Origin: Bradyrhizobium prioriisuperbiae
Lineage (GTDB): Bacteria > Pseudomonadota > Alphaproteobacteria > Rhizobiales > Xanthobacteraceae
DNA length: 64,000 nucleotides
Reading direction: 5' to 3'
NCBI RefSeq assembly: GCF_032397745.1
Contig: NZ_CP135921.1
Location: 7,552,501-7,616,500, forward strand
Part shown: in pieces, positions 36,116 through 46,642 of the stretch
Numbering within the stretch: the stretch's first letter is position 1
Layout: each line of letters begins with the position of its first letter
Notes under the pieces: model-generated
Told to the model about the DNA's origin: nothing
What the model saw: the letters and a program-made list of their open reading frames with translations, nothing else
Databases searched by the model: none
Made by a program: the position numbers and the translations under genes

Positions 36116-37968
36116 GGCAGCACTTTGTAATCAAACAGGTATCCTTCCAGCACCGCTTCGATGGCAGACCGCCTGGGTGCATGTTTGGCATGCAAGGTCA
36201 CCGTCACATCGGTGCCACGCTTGCCACCGGCGGTGACCTCAATACCGACATCGCCGTCGCCGGCGGCCTCCGCGATCCGGTCCGCGAGCAGCCGCTGCAC
36301 CGCATCGTTGCGCAATTGCGGCTTGAATATCTTGCCGACGCTGGTCATCGGGATCGCATCGATGACGAAGACTTGCTTCGGCCAGGCCGGCCGCTCCGCG
36401 ATATGGGGCTCGGCGAAGGCCCTGAGGTCGTCGGCGCTCACCTGTGCACCGGGCTTCAGCGCCACATAACAGACCGGCAGCTCACCGGCATAGCGATCCG
36501 GCTGCCCCACCGCCGCCGCCATCGCCACCGCCGGATGCGCCAGCAGCGCGTCCTCGATCAGCTGCGGGTCGATGTTGTGGCCACTGCGGATGATCAGGTC
36601 CTTGGAGCGGCCGGCGATGAACAGCCGCCCCTGCTCGTCGGTATAGGCAAGATCGCCGCTGTTGAGCTGGCCGTCACGCAGCGAGCCGGCATTGTGGGCG
36701 GGGTCGCGATAGCCCGGCGTCACGTTCGGCCCCGATACGGTCAGCACACCGATCTCGCGCGGGGCACAGGCATCACCGAGCGTGCAGTCGGGATTGAGCC
36801 TGCGCACCACGACGCTGGTGTAGGGCAACCGGCAGCCGACCGAGCCCGGCACCGGCTCGGCCGCCGCCGGATCGATCGCCACCAGCCCGCCGGTTTCGGT
36901 CATGCCGAGAATTTCGTGCACCTTGGTGCCGGTGATCGCCTGGAATTTTTCCGCGACGGTGCGCGGCAGCAGCGATGCGCCGGAAATGCTGTAGCGCGCC
37001 GACGAGATGTCGGCATCGACCGGCACATTGATCAGGGCGGCCAGCGCCGTCGGCACGCCGCCGATCACGGTGGCACGATAACGCTCGACGATGCGCCAGA
37101 AATTCTTGATGACGACCGGATTGCGCATGCCAGCCGGCGACAGCACGAGCACATTGGCGCCGGCGATGAAGAACGACAGCCCGCACGAGATCGTTGCCGC
37201 GACATGGAATAACGGCAGGCCGTTGGTCAGCACATCGGTCTCGCTGAGATCCTGCAGGATGGTGCCGCCGAACGCCGCCGCGATCTGGTTGCGGTGGGTA
37301 TGAACCACGAGCTTGGGCAGACCGGTGGTGCCGCCGGTGTGGAAATAGGCCGCAACATCGTCGCCGCCGCGCGGCTTGCCGAACGTAAGCGCGCTGCCGT
37401 CCTGCAGTTTCAGGGTCGATGCGAAGCCGATCACGCCGTCCGGCAACGGCGCATCGGACACCGCCACCTGCACCAACTTGAGGTCGGGCAGCAGCTTGCC
37501 GACGGCGACGGCTTTGTCCCAGATATCCAGCTGCGGGTGGGGTCCGAGCGCAACCAGAATGGTGGCGCCGGAGGCGCGGACCAGGTCGGCGATGTTCTGG
37601 GCCTGCAGCAGGAAATTGATCGGCACCGCGTAACCCGCGGCCTCCGCCCCCCACAGCGTGAAGTGGGTCTCCACCAGGCTCGGCAGAATGTAGGCCACGC
37701 CGGGCGCGGGGCCGCCGATCGCGCTGAACAGGTTGGCGGCGCGGGTGACGCCCTCGAGCAGTTGCCGGTAGGAGACGAGGCGCGGCGCCTCATCGTCGGC
37801 ACCGGTCATCAGCATGGTGAGCGCGGTGCGGTCCGGAAAGCGCGCGGCGCCCTTCTGGAAGATCTCGTAGACGCTGTGCGCATCGAAACGCTGTTCGAGC
37901 GTTTTTTCGGTTTCGAAACGGACGATGTCGGCCAGCGTTGCAATCGGATAGTCGTTGAACGCCGACAT
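36112..37968 (-). CDS. Acyl-CoA synthetase (AMP-binding enzyme)
   Basis: A 618-residue ANL-superfamily ligase. YFHTGGTTGLPK is the P-loop (about 219-230), GMTETGG the A5 motif, and SGDLAYTDEQGRLFIAGRSKDLIIRSG the A7-A8 hinge; the catalytic Lys is in TSVGKIFK. It makes acyl-CoA with ATP; the chain length is unknown, and fatty or aromatic acids are both possible. It overlaps the coq7 gene, suggesting one transcript. A 58 bp gap with a hairpin separates it from ribE. Confidence 0.88.
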   Translation of the reverse strand: MSAFNDYPIATLADIVRFETEKTLEQRFDAHSVYEIFQKGAARFPDRTALTMLMTGADDEAPRLVSYRQLLEGVTRAANLFSAIGGPAPGVAYILPSLVETHFTLWGAEAAGYAVPINFLLQAQNIADLVRASGATILVALGPHPQLDIWDKAVAVGKLLPDLKLVQVAVSDAPLPDGVIGFASTLKLQDGSALTFGKPRGGDDVAAYFHTGGTTGLPKLVVHTHRNQIAAAFGGTILQDLSETDVLTNGLPLFHVAATISCGLSFFIAGANVLVLSPAGMRNPVVIKNFWRIVERYRATVIGGVPTALAALINVPVDADISSARYSISGASLLPRTVAEKFQAITGTKVHEILGMTETGGLVAIDPAAAEPVPGSVGCRLPYTSVVVRRLNPDCTLGDACAPREIGVLTVSGPNVTPGYRDPAHNAGSLRDGQLNSGDLAYTDEQGRLFIAGRSKDLIIRSGHNIDPQLIEDALLAHPAVAMAAAVGQPDRYAGELPVCYVALKPGAQVSADDLRAFAEPHIAERPAWPKQVFVIDAIPMTSVGKIFKPQLRNDAVQRLLADRIAEAAGDGDVGIEVTAGGKRGTDVTVTLHAKHAPRRSAIEAVLEGYLFDYKVLP

Positions 37969-38009
37969 GCAGTCCCCCCAAGGCGAGCCAGATAGAGGGC
38001 ATTTTGAGC

Positions 38010-38027
38010 GACAGCGGCAGCGCTGTC
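38010..38027 (-). other. Small hairpin at the ribE stop
   Basis: GACAGCG / CGCTGTC, 7 bp with a 4 nt loop, touching the ribE stop codon. No clear T-run follows. It may mark the end of the ribD-ribE transcript. Confidence 0.35.
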
Positions 38028-38638
38028 TACACGCGCATCTCGGTCAGCCGTGCGGCATAGCGGGCCATTAGATCGACCTCGATATTGACCTCGCGGCCGG
38101 CCTGCCAGTCGCCCAGCGTGGTCACCGTCAACGTGTGCGGGATGATCAGCACGGAAAAAATGTCGTCCGCCACCGTGTTCACGGTCAGCGAGACGCCATC
38201 AAGGGTGATCGAACCCTTGGGCGCGATAAAGCGGGCGAGCTCCCGCGGCGCGCGCAGCTCAAAACGCGCCATATCGGGCAGATCGTCGCGCACGACGATG
38301 GTGGCGATGCCGTCGGCATGGCCGGCGACGATATGCCCGCCGAGCTCGTCGCCGATCTTGAGCGCACGCTCGAGGTTGAGCCGGGTGCCTTTGGTCCATT
38401 CCCGCGCCGTGGTCATGCGCAGGGTCTCAGCCGCGGCATCGACATCGAACCAGGTCAGGCCGTCCGTGACGCCGGAGGCGACCACGGTCAGGCAGACGCC
38501 GTTGCAGGCGATCGAGGCGCCATCGGCAATCGTGGTCTGGTCATAACGGCAGGTGATGCGCAGCCGGTGCAGCTGGCCTTGTGCCGTCGGCGAGAGGCTG
38601 GCGATGTCGCCGACATCGGTGATGATACCTGTGAACAT
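38027..38638 (-). CDS. ribE: Riboflavin synthase alpha chain
   Basis: A 203-residue enzyme with two lumazine-binding repeats; it dismutates two lumazines to riboflavin. MFTGIITDVG opens the first repeat, NGVCLTV gives the catalytic Cys region, and the second repeat holds GSITLDGVSLTVN and GGHIVAGHADG. It starts directly at the ribD stop (38639), so the two are coupled. The product feeds FMN and FAD synthesis. Confidence 0.95.
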   Translation of the reverse strand: MFTGIITDVGDIASLSPTAQGQLHRLRITCRYDQTTIADGASIACNGVCLTVVASGVTDGLTWFDVDAAAETLRMTTAREWTKGTRLNLERALKIGDELGGHIVAGHADGIATIVVRDDLPDMARFELRAPRELARFIAPKGSITLDGVSLTVNTVADDIFSVLIIPHTLTVTTLGDWQAGREVNIEVDLMARYAARLTEMRV

Positions 38639-39784
38639 TTAAGCGCGCTCGTAGATCGTCAGAGTGTCGGAACCGAGGGTTTCGGTAGCACGTGTCAGCC
38701 AGTCCAGCGACTGGGTGATGGCCGTCAGCGGCATTGCGTCCAGCGCAGGCACGCCGTCGTCACCGATGGCCCGGGGTCCGCGCAACAGCCAGATCTCGTC
38801 GACAAGGCCGGCGCCGACGAACGATGCCGCAACCCTGGCGCCGCCCTCCACCATCAGCCGCGTGATGCCGCGACGCGCCAGGTCGTGCAGGACGTCCGGA
38901 AGCGAGAGGCCAGCCGGCCCCGCCGGGAGCCTGACAATCTGCGCGCCCTCGGCGCCGAGAATGGCAGCGGCCGGCGCTTCGGACGACGGCCCCGTCACCA
39001 CCCAGAGCAGCGTCTGGCGGGCGGTTTTGGCCAGCCGGCTCGCCGGCTTCAGGCGCAAATGGGTATCCAGCACTACCCGCACCGGGGATAGCCCCTCCAT
39101 ACCCGGCAGCCGGCAGGTCAGCAGCGGATCATCTGCCCGCACGGTGCCAATACCGACAAGGATGGCGTCGCTCTGCGCCCGCAGCAGGTGGACGCGGGCC
39201 TGTGCCGCGGCGCCGGTGATCGCCACCGGCGTGTGCCCGGCCGCGGCAATACGATCGTCGGACGAGACTGCGAGCTTGAGAATGACATGGGGGCGCTTGT
39301 CGCGGACGCGGCGGAAGTGCCCGGCATGGTCGCGCGCCGCCTCATCCGCGTACAAACCGACATCGACCGTGACGCCGGCGGCGCGCAGCCGCGCATGGCC
39401 CTGCCCGGCCACTTCGGGGTTAGGATCCTCGACGGCACTGACCACCCGCGCGATGCCGGCTGATATCACCGCGTCGCAGCAGGGCGGCGTCTTGCCGTAA
39501 TGGGAACAGGGCTCAAGGGTGACATAGAGCGTGGCGCCTCGTGCAGCCTCGCCGGCCCGCGCCAGCGCCTGCGGCTCCGCGTGGGGCCGGCCACCCGGCG
39601 CGGTCCAGCCACGGCCGAGGATGACTCCATCCTTGACCACAACGGCGCCGACGGCGGGATTGGGCCAGGTGCGGCCGCGGCCACGTCGTCCCAGCGCCAG
39701 CGCCAGTTGCATATAACGCCGGTCGGCGGCTTTGGCGTCGTTGAACTCCTGCGCGACTCGACCCTCCAGGATGCGGAAGATCAT
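38639..39784 (-). CDS. ribD: Bifunctional pyrimidine deaminase/reductase
   Basis: A 381-residue protein. The N-terminal deaminase (about 20-160) has the zinc motif HAEPQAL and [11 protein letters not shown]; the C-terminal reductase (about 160-375) has [12 protein letters not shown] and [14 protein letters not shown]. It converts the GTP-derived pyrimidine to the RibH substrate in two steps. Its ATG overlaps the nrdR stop (ATGA), as often seen for nrdR-ribD. Confidence 0.95.
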   Translation of the reverse strand: MIFRILEGRVAQEFNDAKAADRRYMQLALALGRRGRGRTWPNPAVGAVVVKDGVILGRGWTAPGGRPHAEPQALARAGEAARGATLYVTLEPCSHYGKTPPCCDAVISAGIARVVSAVEDPNPEVAGQGHARLRAAGVTVDVGLYADEAARDHAGHFRRVRDKRPHVILKLAVSSDDRIAAAGHTPVAITGAAAQARVHLLRAQSDAILVGIGTVRADDPLLTCRLPGMEGLSPVRVVLDTHLRLKPASRLAKTARQTLLWVVTGPSSEAPAAAILGAEGAQIVRLPAGPAGLSLPDVLHDLARRGITRLMVEGGARVAASFVGAGLVDEIWLLRGPRAIGDDGVPALDAMPLTAITQSLDWLTRATETLGSDTLTIYERA

Positions 39785-40263
39785 TTTCGCACGAGCAGCG
39801 GGCGCGGCTCGTCGTCGCCTGAGAGTTCGCCGAGCACGGCCTCGAAATCCTTGGCTTCGCGGAAATTGCGATAGACCGAGGCGAAGCGCACATAGGCCAC
39901 GTCGTCGAGCTGGCGCAGATGCTCCATCACGATCTCTCCGATCGCCTCCGAGGAGACTTCGGCTTCGCCGCCGCTTTCCAGCTCGCGGACGATGGTCGAG
40001 ACCATCTTTTCCACCCGCTCCGGCTCGACCGGGCGCTTGCGCAGGCTGATCTGCAGCGAACGTACCAGCTTGTCGCGATCGAACGGCACCCGCCGCCCGT
40101 TGCGCTTGATCACGGTGAGTTCGCGCAGCTGCACTCGCTCGAAGGTGGTGAAGCGGAAATTGCAGGCCATGCAGACGCGCCGGCGCCGGATCACGGCCGA
40201 GTCTTCGGTCGGCCGGGAATCCTTCACCTGGGTATCGAGGCTGTTACAGCTCGGGCAGCGCAT
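39781..40263 (-). CDS. nrdR: Transcriptional repressor NrdR
   Basis: A 160-residue regulator of ribonucleotide reductase genes. The N-terminal zinc ribbon ([11 protein letters not shown] and [10 protein letters not shown]) binds NrdR boxes; the ATP-cone follows ([20 protein letters not shown]) and senses dATP/ATP. The length is standard. It lies 29 bp after glyA and overlaps ribD. Confidence 0.96.
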   Translation of the reverse strand: MRCPSCNSLDTQVKDSRPTEDSAVIRRRRVCMACNFRFTTFERVQLRELTVIKRNGRRVPFDRDKLVRSLQISLRKRPVEPERVEKMVSTIVRELESGGEAEVSSEAIGEIVMEHLRQLDDVAYVRFASVYRNFREAKDFEAVLGELSGDDEPRPLLVRK

Positions 40264-40292
40264 CCAGCAGGACCTTTACTTTTGACTCAGCC

Positions 40293-41603
40293 TTACTGGT
40301 AGATCGGGAAGCGATCGGTCAATTCCTTGACCCGCTCCTTGACCGAGGCCTCGACCAGCGGGGCCTTGCCGTCGCTGGACTGCGCCACCGCATTCAGCAC
40401 TTCCGAGATCAGCGCGCCGACCTGCTTGAACTCCGAGACGCCGAAGCCGCGGGTGGTTGCCGCCGGGGTGCCCAGCCGGATACCGGAGGTCACGAACGGC
40501 TTCTCGGGATCGAACGGGATGCCGTTCTTGTTGCAGGTGATCGCGGCGCGAACCAGCGCCTTCTCGGACACATTGCCCTTCAGGCCCTTGGGCCGCAGAT
40601 CCACCAGCATCAGATGGTTGTCGGTGCCGCCGGAAACGATATCGAAGCCATTTGCGCGCAGTGATTCCGCAAGCGCCTTGGCATTTTCCACGACATTCTT
40701 CGCGTAGATCTTGAAGTCCGGCCGCAGCGCTTCGGCAAACGCCACCGCCTTGGCGGCGATCACATGCATCAGCGGGCCACCCTGCAGACCGGGGAAGATC
40801 GCCGAATTCAGCTTCTTGGCGAGAACCTCGTCGTTGGACAGGATCAGGCCGCCGCGCGGGCCGCGCAGCGACTTGTGGGTTGTCGTGGTGGTGACATGGG
40901 CATACGGCACCGGCGAGGCATGGACGCCGCCGGCGACCAGACCGGCAAAGTGGGCCATATCCACCAGGAAGTACGCGCCGACGCTGTCGGCGATCTCGCG
41001 GAAACGCTTGAAGTCCCAGGCCCGGGAATAGGCCGAGCCGCCGGCGATGATCAGCTTCGGCTTGACCTCTTCGGCCTGCTTCGCCACCGCGTCCATGTCG
41101 ATGATCTGGTCTTCGCGGCGCACCGTGTAGTGCACCGGCTTGAACCATTTGCCGGACATGTTGACCGGAGCGCCGTGGGTGAGATGGCCACCCGCCGCAA
41201 GATCGAGGCCCATGAAGGTGTCGCCGGGCTGCAGCAGCGCCAGGAACACCGCCTGGTTCATCTGGCTGCCCGAGTTCGGCTGGACGTTGGCGAAATTAGC
41301 ACCGAACAGCCGCTTGGCGCGGTCGATGGCGAGGTTTTCGGCCACATCGACGAATTCGCAGCCGCCGTAATAGCGCGCGCCCGGATAGCCTTCCGCGTAC
41401 TTGTTGGTCATCACCGAGCCCTGCGCCTCCAGCACGGCGCGGCTGACGATGTTTTCCGACGCGATCAGCTCGATTTCATGCCGCTGACGACCGAGTTCAC
41501 CCTGGATGGCGGCGGCGATCTCCGGGTCGGCTTCAGCAAGCGAGGCGGAGAAAAACGAGTCGGTGATCGAGGTGTTGGTCGAGGGTTTGGCGGACGAGCT
41601 CAT
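40293..41603 (-). CDS. glyA: Serine hydroxymethyltransferase
   Basis: A 436-residue PLP enzyme interconverting serine and glycine with tetrahydrofolate, and so feeding one-carbon units. The PLP Lys is in [15 protein letters not shown]; other hallmarks are [15 protein letters not shown] and [16 protein letters not shown] 41603 is preferred to GTG 41621. It heads the line glyA-nrdR-ribD-ribE. Two operator-like boxes lie upstream. Confidence 0.96.
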   Translation of the reverse strand: MSSSAKPSTNTSITDSFFSASLAEADPEIAAAIQGELGRQRHEIELIASENIVSRAVLEAQGSVMTNKYAEGYPGARYYGGCEFVDVAENLAIDRAKRLFGANFANVQPNSGSQMNQAVFLALLQPGDTFMGLDLAAGGHLTHGAPVNMSGKWFKPVHYTVRREDQIIDMDAVAKQAEEVKPKLIIAGGSAYSRAWDFKRFREIADSVGAYFLVDMAHFAGLVAGGVHASPVPYAHVTTTTTHKSLRGPRGGLILSNDEVLAKKLNSAIFPGLQGGPLMHVIAAKAVAFAEALRPDFKIYAKNVVENAKALAESLRANGFDIVSGGTDNHLMLVDLRPKGLKGNVSEKALVRAAITCNKNGIPFDPEKPFVTSGIRLGTPAATTRGFGVSEFKQVGALISEVLNAVAQSSDGKAPLVEASVKERVKELTDRFPIYQ

Positions 41604-41686
41604 GGGCGGAAATATCTCCACCGCCGCGGCCCTTTTTGGCCAGGGCGCGAACGGTCACGGTTGCAATCGAAAGCTGTTTGCGCGGG

Positions 41687-41751
41687 ATACCATATCTGGA
41701 AGGGATAACCAAGTTCCGGTGCCGCGTGGCTGTTATTATACCAGATATGGA
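41687..41751. promoter_or_regulatory. Two ATACCA-N4-TGGA boxes upstream of glyA
   Basis: ATACCATATCTGGA at 41687-41700 and ATACCAGATATGGA at 41738-41751, 51 bp apart (about five helical turns). The inner CCATATCTGG and CCAGATATGG are exact reverse complements. They lie 84-148 bp upstream of the glyA ATG. The rest of 41604-41801 holds no gene. The regulator is unknown. Confidence 0.5.
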
Positions 41752-41801
41752 GCTTTTCGGCCGGCTTTGGTGTCATTTAGCCGGCAAATCCCGTGTCCAG
41801 C

Positions 41802-42194
41802 CTACCAATGCCCCTTCCACCGATTCCAAGCGTAAAGCCCATCGGCGAAGCGATCGTAGCCGAAACGCGTGACCGAGCGAACCACCGGCAGGCCGAGCAG
41901 GCGCCCGAGCCATCCCTCGCCCGGCGTCCTCAGCCAGATGGCGATAGCGCAGTCGGCCCCGACATACAGCCGCCCCTCCGCGTCCACACCGTACAACCGG
42001 CGCCGGACATCCTCGAGCCGTGCGCCGAAGCGGGAGAGCGCTTCCGGTTCGAAATTAATGTCCTGGAACTCGATTGCACCGGCCCGCGCCGCACGCACCA
42101 GCCGGCTGCGCTGCCAATCGATACCGGCGTTACCGACCGGACATTTGGTGTTGTACCAGACGGTGAGCTTCGAAAGCGGTCCCGATAGGAGCAT
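41802..42194 (-). CDS. DCC-family (DUF393) thiol-disulfide oxidoreductase-like protein
   Basis: A 130-residue protein of the DUF393 group. The family normally opens with a strand and D-x-x-C-x-x-C; here the motif reads YNTKCPVGNAG, so the Asp is Thr/Asn-like and the second Cys is Gly. The rest (IEFQDINFEP, RLYVGADCAIAIWLRTPG) matches. With only one active-site Cys, ordinary dithiol redox chemistry is not expected. It lies downstream of ldtR on the same strand, after a terminator. Confidence 0.75.
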   Translation of the reverse strand: MLLSGPLSKLTVWYNTKCPVGNAGIDWQRSRLVRAARAGAIEFQDINFEPEALSRFGARLEDVRRRLYGVDAEGRLYVGADCAIAIWLRTPGEGWLGRLLGLPVVRSVTRFGYDRFADGLYAWNRWKGHW

Positions 42195-42252
42195 GACGAC
42201 GTCCCGGTGCGCCGCGTGTTTGCGAGCATCAGGAGCTTAACGTGCGTCTCGA

Positions 42253-42286
42253 CAAAAAAGCACCGACCCGGAGACCGGATCGGCGC
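42253..42286 (-). terminator. Rho-independent terminator of ldtR
   Basis: On the minus strand GCGCCGATCCGG pairs with CCGGGTCGGTGC (G-T pairs included) over a TCT loop, and TTTTTT follows directly. It lies 79 bp after the ldtR stop. Confidence 0.85.
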
Positions 42287-42364
42287 ATGGCAGGGGAAAT
42301 TGTTGTTGTGTCGTGGGGCCACCCGTCTTGCGCCGGTGTGCCCGTAATTGTGGTTTGATCGAAC

Positions 42365-42880
42365 TCAGAGCCGATACAGGATCTGGTCGGTCCAGAAGCG
42401 CTCCAGGCGATGCAGCGACTTGTTGAGGCTCGCGAACTCCTCGTTCGAGATGCCACCAACCTGCTCCACCGTCTTGACGTGCTTCTGATACAGCGCGTCG
42501 ACGATGCGGCGGATTTCCTGGCCCTGGGCGGTCAGACGGATGCGCACGGAGCGACGATCAACGCGCGAACGCTGATGATCGAGGAAGCCCATCTCGACAA
42601 GCTTCTTCAGATTGTACGAGACGTTCGAGCCGAGATAATAACCGCGGGTGCGCAGTTCGCCCGCCGTCAGTTCCTTGTCGCCGATATTGTAGAGCAACAA
42701 CGCCTGCACCGAATTGATGTCGGCGCGGCCGCGACGATCGAACTCGTCCTTGATGACGTCGAGCAGGCGGCGGTGCAGACGCTCTACCAAAGTCAGTGCT
42801 TCAAGATAGAGCGGCTGCACGGCCTGCTTGCCGGCGTCGCGTTCAACGGGTTCAACCGCCGTAGCTACGGCTTTAATCAT
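42365..42880 (-). CDS. ldtR: MarR-family regulator LdtR
   Basis: A 171-residue winged-helix regulator. NIGDKELTAGELRTRGYYLGSNVSYNL and HQRSRVDRRSVRIRLTAQG form the recognition helix and wing. The sequence matches LdtR of Rhizobiales, which controls an L,D-transpeptidase and osmotic tolerance in Liberibacter and Sinorhizobium. A GGGGAAG site precedes the ATG. No ldtP gene lies in this window. Confidence 0.9.
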   Translation of the reverse strand: MIKAVATAVEPVERDAGKQAVQPLYLEALTLVERLHRRLLDVIKDEFDRRGRADINSVQALLLYNIGDKELTAGELRTRGYYLGSNVSYNLKKLVEMGFLDHQRSRVDRRSVRIRLTAQGQEIRRIVDALYQKHVKTVEQVGGISNEEFASLNKSLHRLERFWTDQILYRL

Positions 42881-43024
42881 GACACTTCCCCTGTCGTCGT
42901 TTTATCGACTTGTGCGACGAAACTTGTGTCCCGTCTGATAACGCGAACGTAAGGGTCGCTTTTGAAGATCAGCTTAAACAACAGCATAAAGAGATCATGA
43001 ATTTAAGAGAGTGAATCCTCGATT

Positions 43025-43048
43025 AAGCCCGAAAACAAAGGGCTTTTT
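43025..43048 (+). terminator. Orphan terminator on the plus strand
   Basis: AAGCCC / GGGCTT with a 9 nt loop, followed by TTTTT-type sequence (GGGCTTTTTG). No plus-strand gene precedes it: the region upstream is the divergent ldtR promoter. It may end a small RNA of up to about 150 nt. Confidence 0.55.
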
Positions 43049-43365
43049 GTAATCTTTAATTGAGGAAAAGGTCGCTCTGTTCACGCTTCGTCTGACGCGC
43101 TGTCGCGTTCCGGAACAGGACCGTTCAAATTCGAAATATTGCGGTAAGACCTGTGCCCGTTCGCCGTTCAAAATTCGATAACTATGGCGGCCCGCATACG
43201 TAAAAAAACGAGTGTCATTTCGATACAATTGAAAAGTTCTTATTCCCCGCACCGCAAAAATCTTGCGGCCATCTCGCTTCGCGAGGTCGTGTCGCCAAGT
43301 TCTTGTCGCTCTATCACGCTCGCGTTCTCAAATTCCGCGTCGCGCGTTGCCTGCACCGCGCATCT
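43049..43365. other. Intergenic region between ldtR and DUF6163 gene
   Basis: About 317 bases with no credible gene. A short hairpin CCGCAA / TTGCGG lies at 43252-43268, and AT-rich patches occur around 43120-43240. An 85-codon frame at 42995-43252 (minus) has no ribosome site or recognisable content. Confidence 0.4.
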
Positions 43366-43830
43366 CTATGGCGGCCGCTCCAGTGCTGCCATCCACGCCA
43401 ACGCGAGATAGCCGAGCAGCAGAACGCCTTCGACCCCGATGATCGCGATGCTGCCGCCATAGATGGTGGGAAACATCAGCTCGATCACCGCCATCGACAC
43501 CACGGAGGTCAGCCACACCACCGCGCCCCACGGTGTCGCGAGCCACAACCCGACCGCCGCGACGAGTTCGATCACCGCGAAGTAAACCGTCGCGGTCTGC
43601 CAGGCCATCGACTGATTTTCGAACGCCTCGTCTTCGCCGCCGATGAAGCCGGTGACCTGGGCCCAATGATAGAGGCCCTTGATGATGGCAAGCACCGCCA
43701 TCACCCGCAGGAAAATCACCAGCCGCCGCGTCCAGGCGCCGTCGCCGGATTCGGATGCGTTCGCGGCCACCGCCGATGTCATCGGCATGGTGTCGCGCGC
43801 GGCGTGATCGTGCGTGGTCGGGTCACTCAT
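43366..43830 (-). CDS. DUF6163 membrane protein
   Basis: A 154-residue protein with a polar 30-residue N-terminus and four hydrophobic helices (about 37-55, 80-98, 101-118 and 126-145). The sequence resembles DUF6163, which is common in Rhizobiales and usually near hemB. The function is unknown. It is divergent from hemB. Confidence 0.75.
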   Translation of the reverse strand: MSDPTTHDHAARDTMPMTSAVAANASESGDGAWTRRLVIFLRVMAVLAIIKGLYHWAQVTGFIGGEDEAFENQSMAWQTATVYFAVIELVAAVGLWLATPWGAVVWLTSVVSMAVIELMFPTIYGGSIAIIGVEGVLLLGYLALAWMAALERPP

Positions 43831-43971
43831 GAAAGATCGCGGTCATCTCGATATCGGTCGATGTCGACGGCGGCATGGGCATTATGTCCACGCCAGTCGC
43901 CTTCATTGTCCCTATATACGACCAAAATCAACCCGCGATCGTCCGATGACGGCAGCGGCGTGGGATGCTAG

Positions 43972-45057
<1,086 letters not shown>

Positions 45058-45163
45058 TGTCTGTCTGATTTTTAATCCGGCGAGCCCGGGTTCCGGCCCG
45101 GACCTCCCTCTTGTGCCCCAATTTGGGGATATCCATCTTTCGGTGGTCCGGAGGGAACTTGAA

Positions 45164-45727
45164 ATGTCCGACTCATCGCGTGGCAATGGCTATCAGACTG
45201 GGACGACTTGGCGCAGTGGCGGCGGCTTTGACGCACAGCCTCACGCGTATGATCCCGCGACTCAGCCGGAGCTGTTCCGCGGCGTGCTGATTCGCCGGGT
45301 CGTGGCCTTCATCATCGACCTGATCGTGCTGTCGATTCCGATCCTGCTGTCGATCATCTTCATTGCCATCTTCGGCGTGCTGACGCTGAGCCTAGGCTGG
45401 ATGCTGTTCGGGCTGGTAACGCCGTTCTCGGTGATCTGGGCACTGATCTATTACGGCATGACATTGGGCGGCCCGCATTCCGCCACCGTCGGCATGCGGC
45501 TGATGGACCTGCAACTGCGTACCTGGTACGGCGCTCCCGGCTATTTCGTGCTCGGTGCAGTGCACCCCGTGCTGTTCTGGGTATCGATCTCGGTCCTGAG
45601 CCCGCTGGTCGTGCTGGTCGGCCTGTTGAACGGCCGCAAGCGCCTGCTGCACGACATCGTGCTCGGCACGGTGATTATCAACAGCTCCGCACGGGTCGCC
45701 GCGTTCCAGCCGGCCCGCACGGTGTGA
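45164..45727 (+). CDS. RDD-family membrane protein
   Basis: A 187-residue protein. A polar N-terminus (about 1-45, Gly/Ser/Gln-rich) is followed by the RDD domain with RRVVAFIIDLIVLSIP (the R and D residues of the name), a second helix pair, and GMRLMDLQLRTWYG. The function is not established; some relatives affect ion or pH homeostasis. GGAGGG lies 8 bp upstream of ATG 45164. Confidence 0.85.
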   Translation: MSDSSRGNGYQTGTTWRSGGGFDAQPHAYDPATQPELFRGVLIRRVVAFIIDLIVLSIPILLSIIFIAIFGVLTLSLGWMLFGLVTPFSVIWALIYYGMTLGGPHSATVGMRLMDLQLRTWYGAPGYFVLGAVHPVLFWVSISVLSPLVVLVGLLNGRKRLLHDIVLGTVIINSSARVAAFQPARTV

Positions 45728-45797
45728 CGAATTCGAAACACGTTGACCGCTACACTCCGGGCAGCGATCATACGTTATCCGGAGGCCCCCAAGTTCC

Positions 45798-46571
45798 GTG
45801 ACGCAGCATTCGCGCGATACCCCGCAATTCTATCTCACGGCGCCCTCGCCGTGCCCTTATTTGCCGGGGCGGCACGAGCGCAAGGTGTTTACGCACCTCG
45901 TCGGAGACAAAGCCGGCGATCTCAATGACCTGCTGACCCATGGCGGCTTCCGCCGCAGCCAATCCATCGCCTACCGGCCGGCCTGCGACAATTGCCGGGC
46001 CTGCGTGTCGGTGCGGGTGATCGCCAACGAATTCCGCCCATCCCGCAACTTCCGCAAGGTGCTGGCGCGCAACAGCGACATCGTCGGCGAACTGCGCGCC
46101 GCGGCGCCGACATCCGAACAGTATTCGGTGTTTCGCGCCTACCTGGACGAGCGGCATCGCCATGGCGGGATGGCCGACATGACGGTGCTCGATTACGCCA
46201 TGATGGTGGAGGACAGCCACGTCCAGACCCGGCTGATCGAATACCGCACCCGCAACGCCGACAGCGGCATCACCGGACGCGGCGACCGCCTGATCGCGGT
46301 TGCGCTGACCGATGTCCTCAGCGACGGACTGTCGATGGTGTATTCGTTCTTCGAGCCCGACGAGCGCGACCGCTCGCTGGGCACCTTCATGATCCTCGAC
46401 CACATCACACGGGCGCGCCGGATGGGGCTTCCTTACGTCTATCTCGGCTACTGGATCGAAGGCTCGAAGAAGATGGACTACAAAGGGCGCTTCCTGCCGC
46501 AACAGCGGCTGGCCCCGAGCGGTTGGCTCCGCGTCGACGCCAATGGCGGCATCGCGGAGCCGCAGGACTGA
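45798..46571 (+). CDS. bpt: Aspartate/glutamate leucyltransferase (N-end rule)
   Basis: A 257-residue aminoacyl-tRNA protein transferase that adds Leu (or Arg) to acidic N-termini, marking proteins for ClpS-ClpAP. The N-terminal Cys cluster ([17 protein letters not shown] and [15 protein letters not shown]) and [16 protein letters not shown] are conserved. It starts at GTG 45798. The Bpt/ATE split is by family resemblance, so the amino acid it transfers is not certain. It stands alone after the RDD gene. Confidence 0.9.
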   Translation: MTQHSRDTPQFYLTAPSPCPYLPGRHERKVFTHLVGDKAGDLNDLLTHGGFRRSQSIAYRPACDNCRACVSVRVIANEFRPSRNFRKVLARNSDIVGELRAAAPTSEQYSVFRAYLDERHRHGGMADMTVLDYAMMVEDSHVQTRLIEYRTRNADSGITGRGDRLIAVALTDVLSDGLSMVYSFFEPDERDRSLGTFMILDHITRARRMGLPYVYLGYWIEGSKKMDYKGRFLPQQRLAPSGWLRVDANGGIAEPQD

Positions 46572-46642
46572 CTTTCTGCCAATAAAATAAAATATTTAGC
46601 TGAATTTTCTCATTTTGATTATCAACGCGTGCCGATCGCGTC

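Noticed and set aside
39785..41603. FMN riboswitch in front of the riboflavin genes
   Set aside because: ribD is translationally coupled to nrdR, and no RFN-element sequence is visible upstream of ribD, ribE or ribH.
43115..43128. GAAC-N6-GTTC as a LexA box
   Set aside because: Alphaproteobacterial LexA sites are GTTC-N7-GTTC direct repeats; spacing and orientation differ and no SOS gene is near.
42995..43252. 85-codon minus-strand frame in the ldtR upstream gap
   Set aside because: No ribosome site, no hydrophobic or conserved pattern, and it overlaps the orphan terminator.
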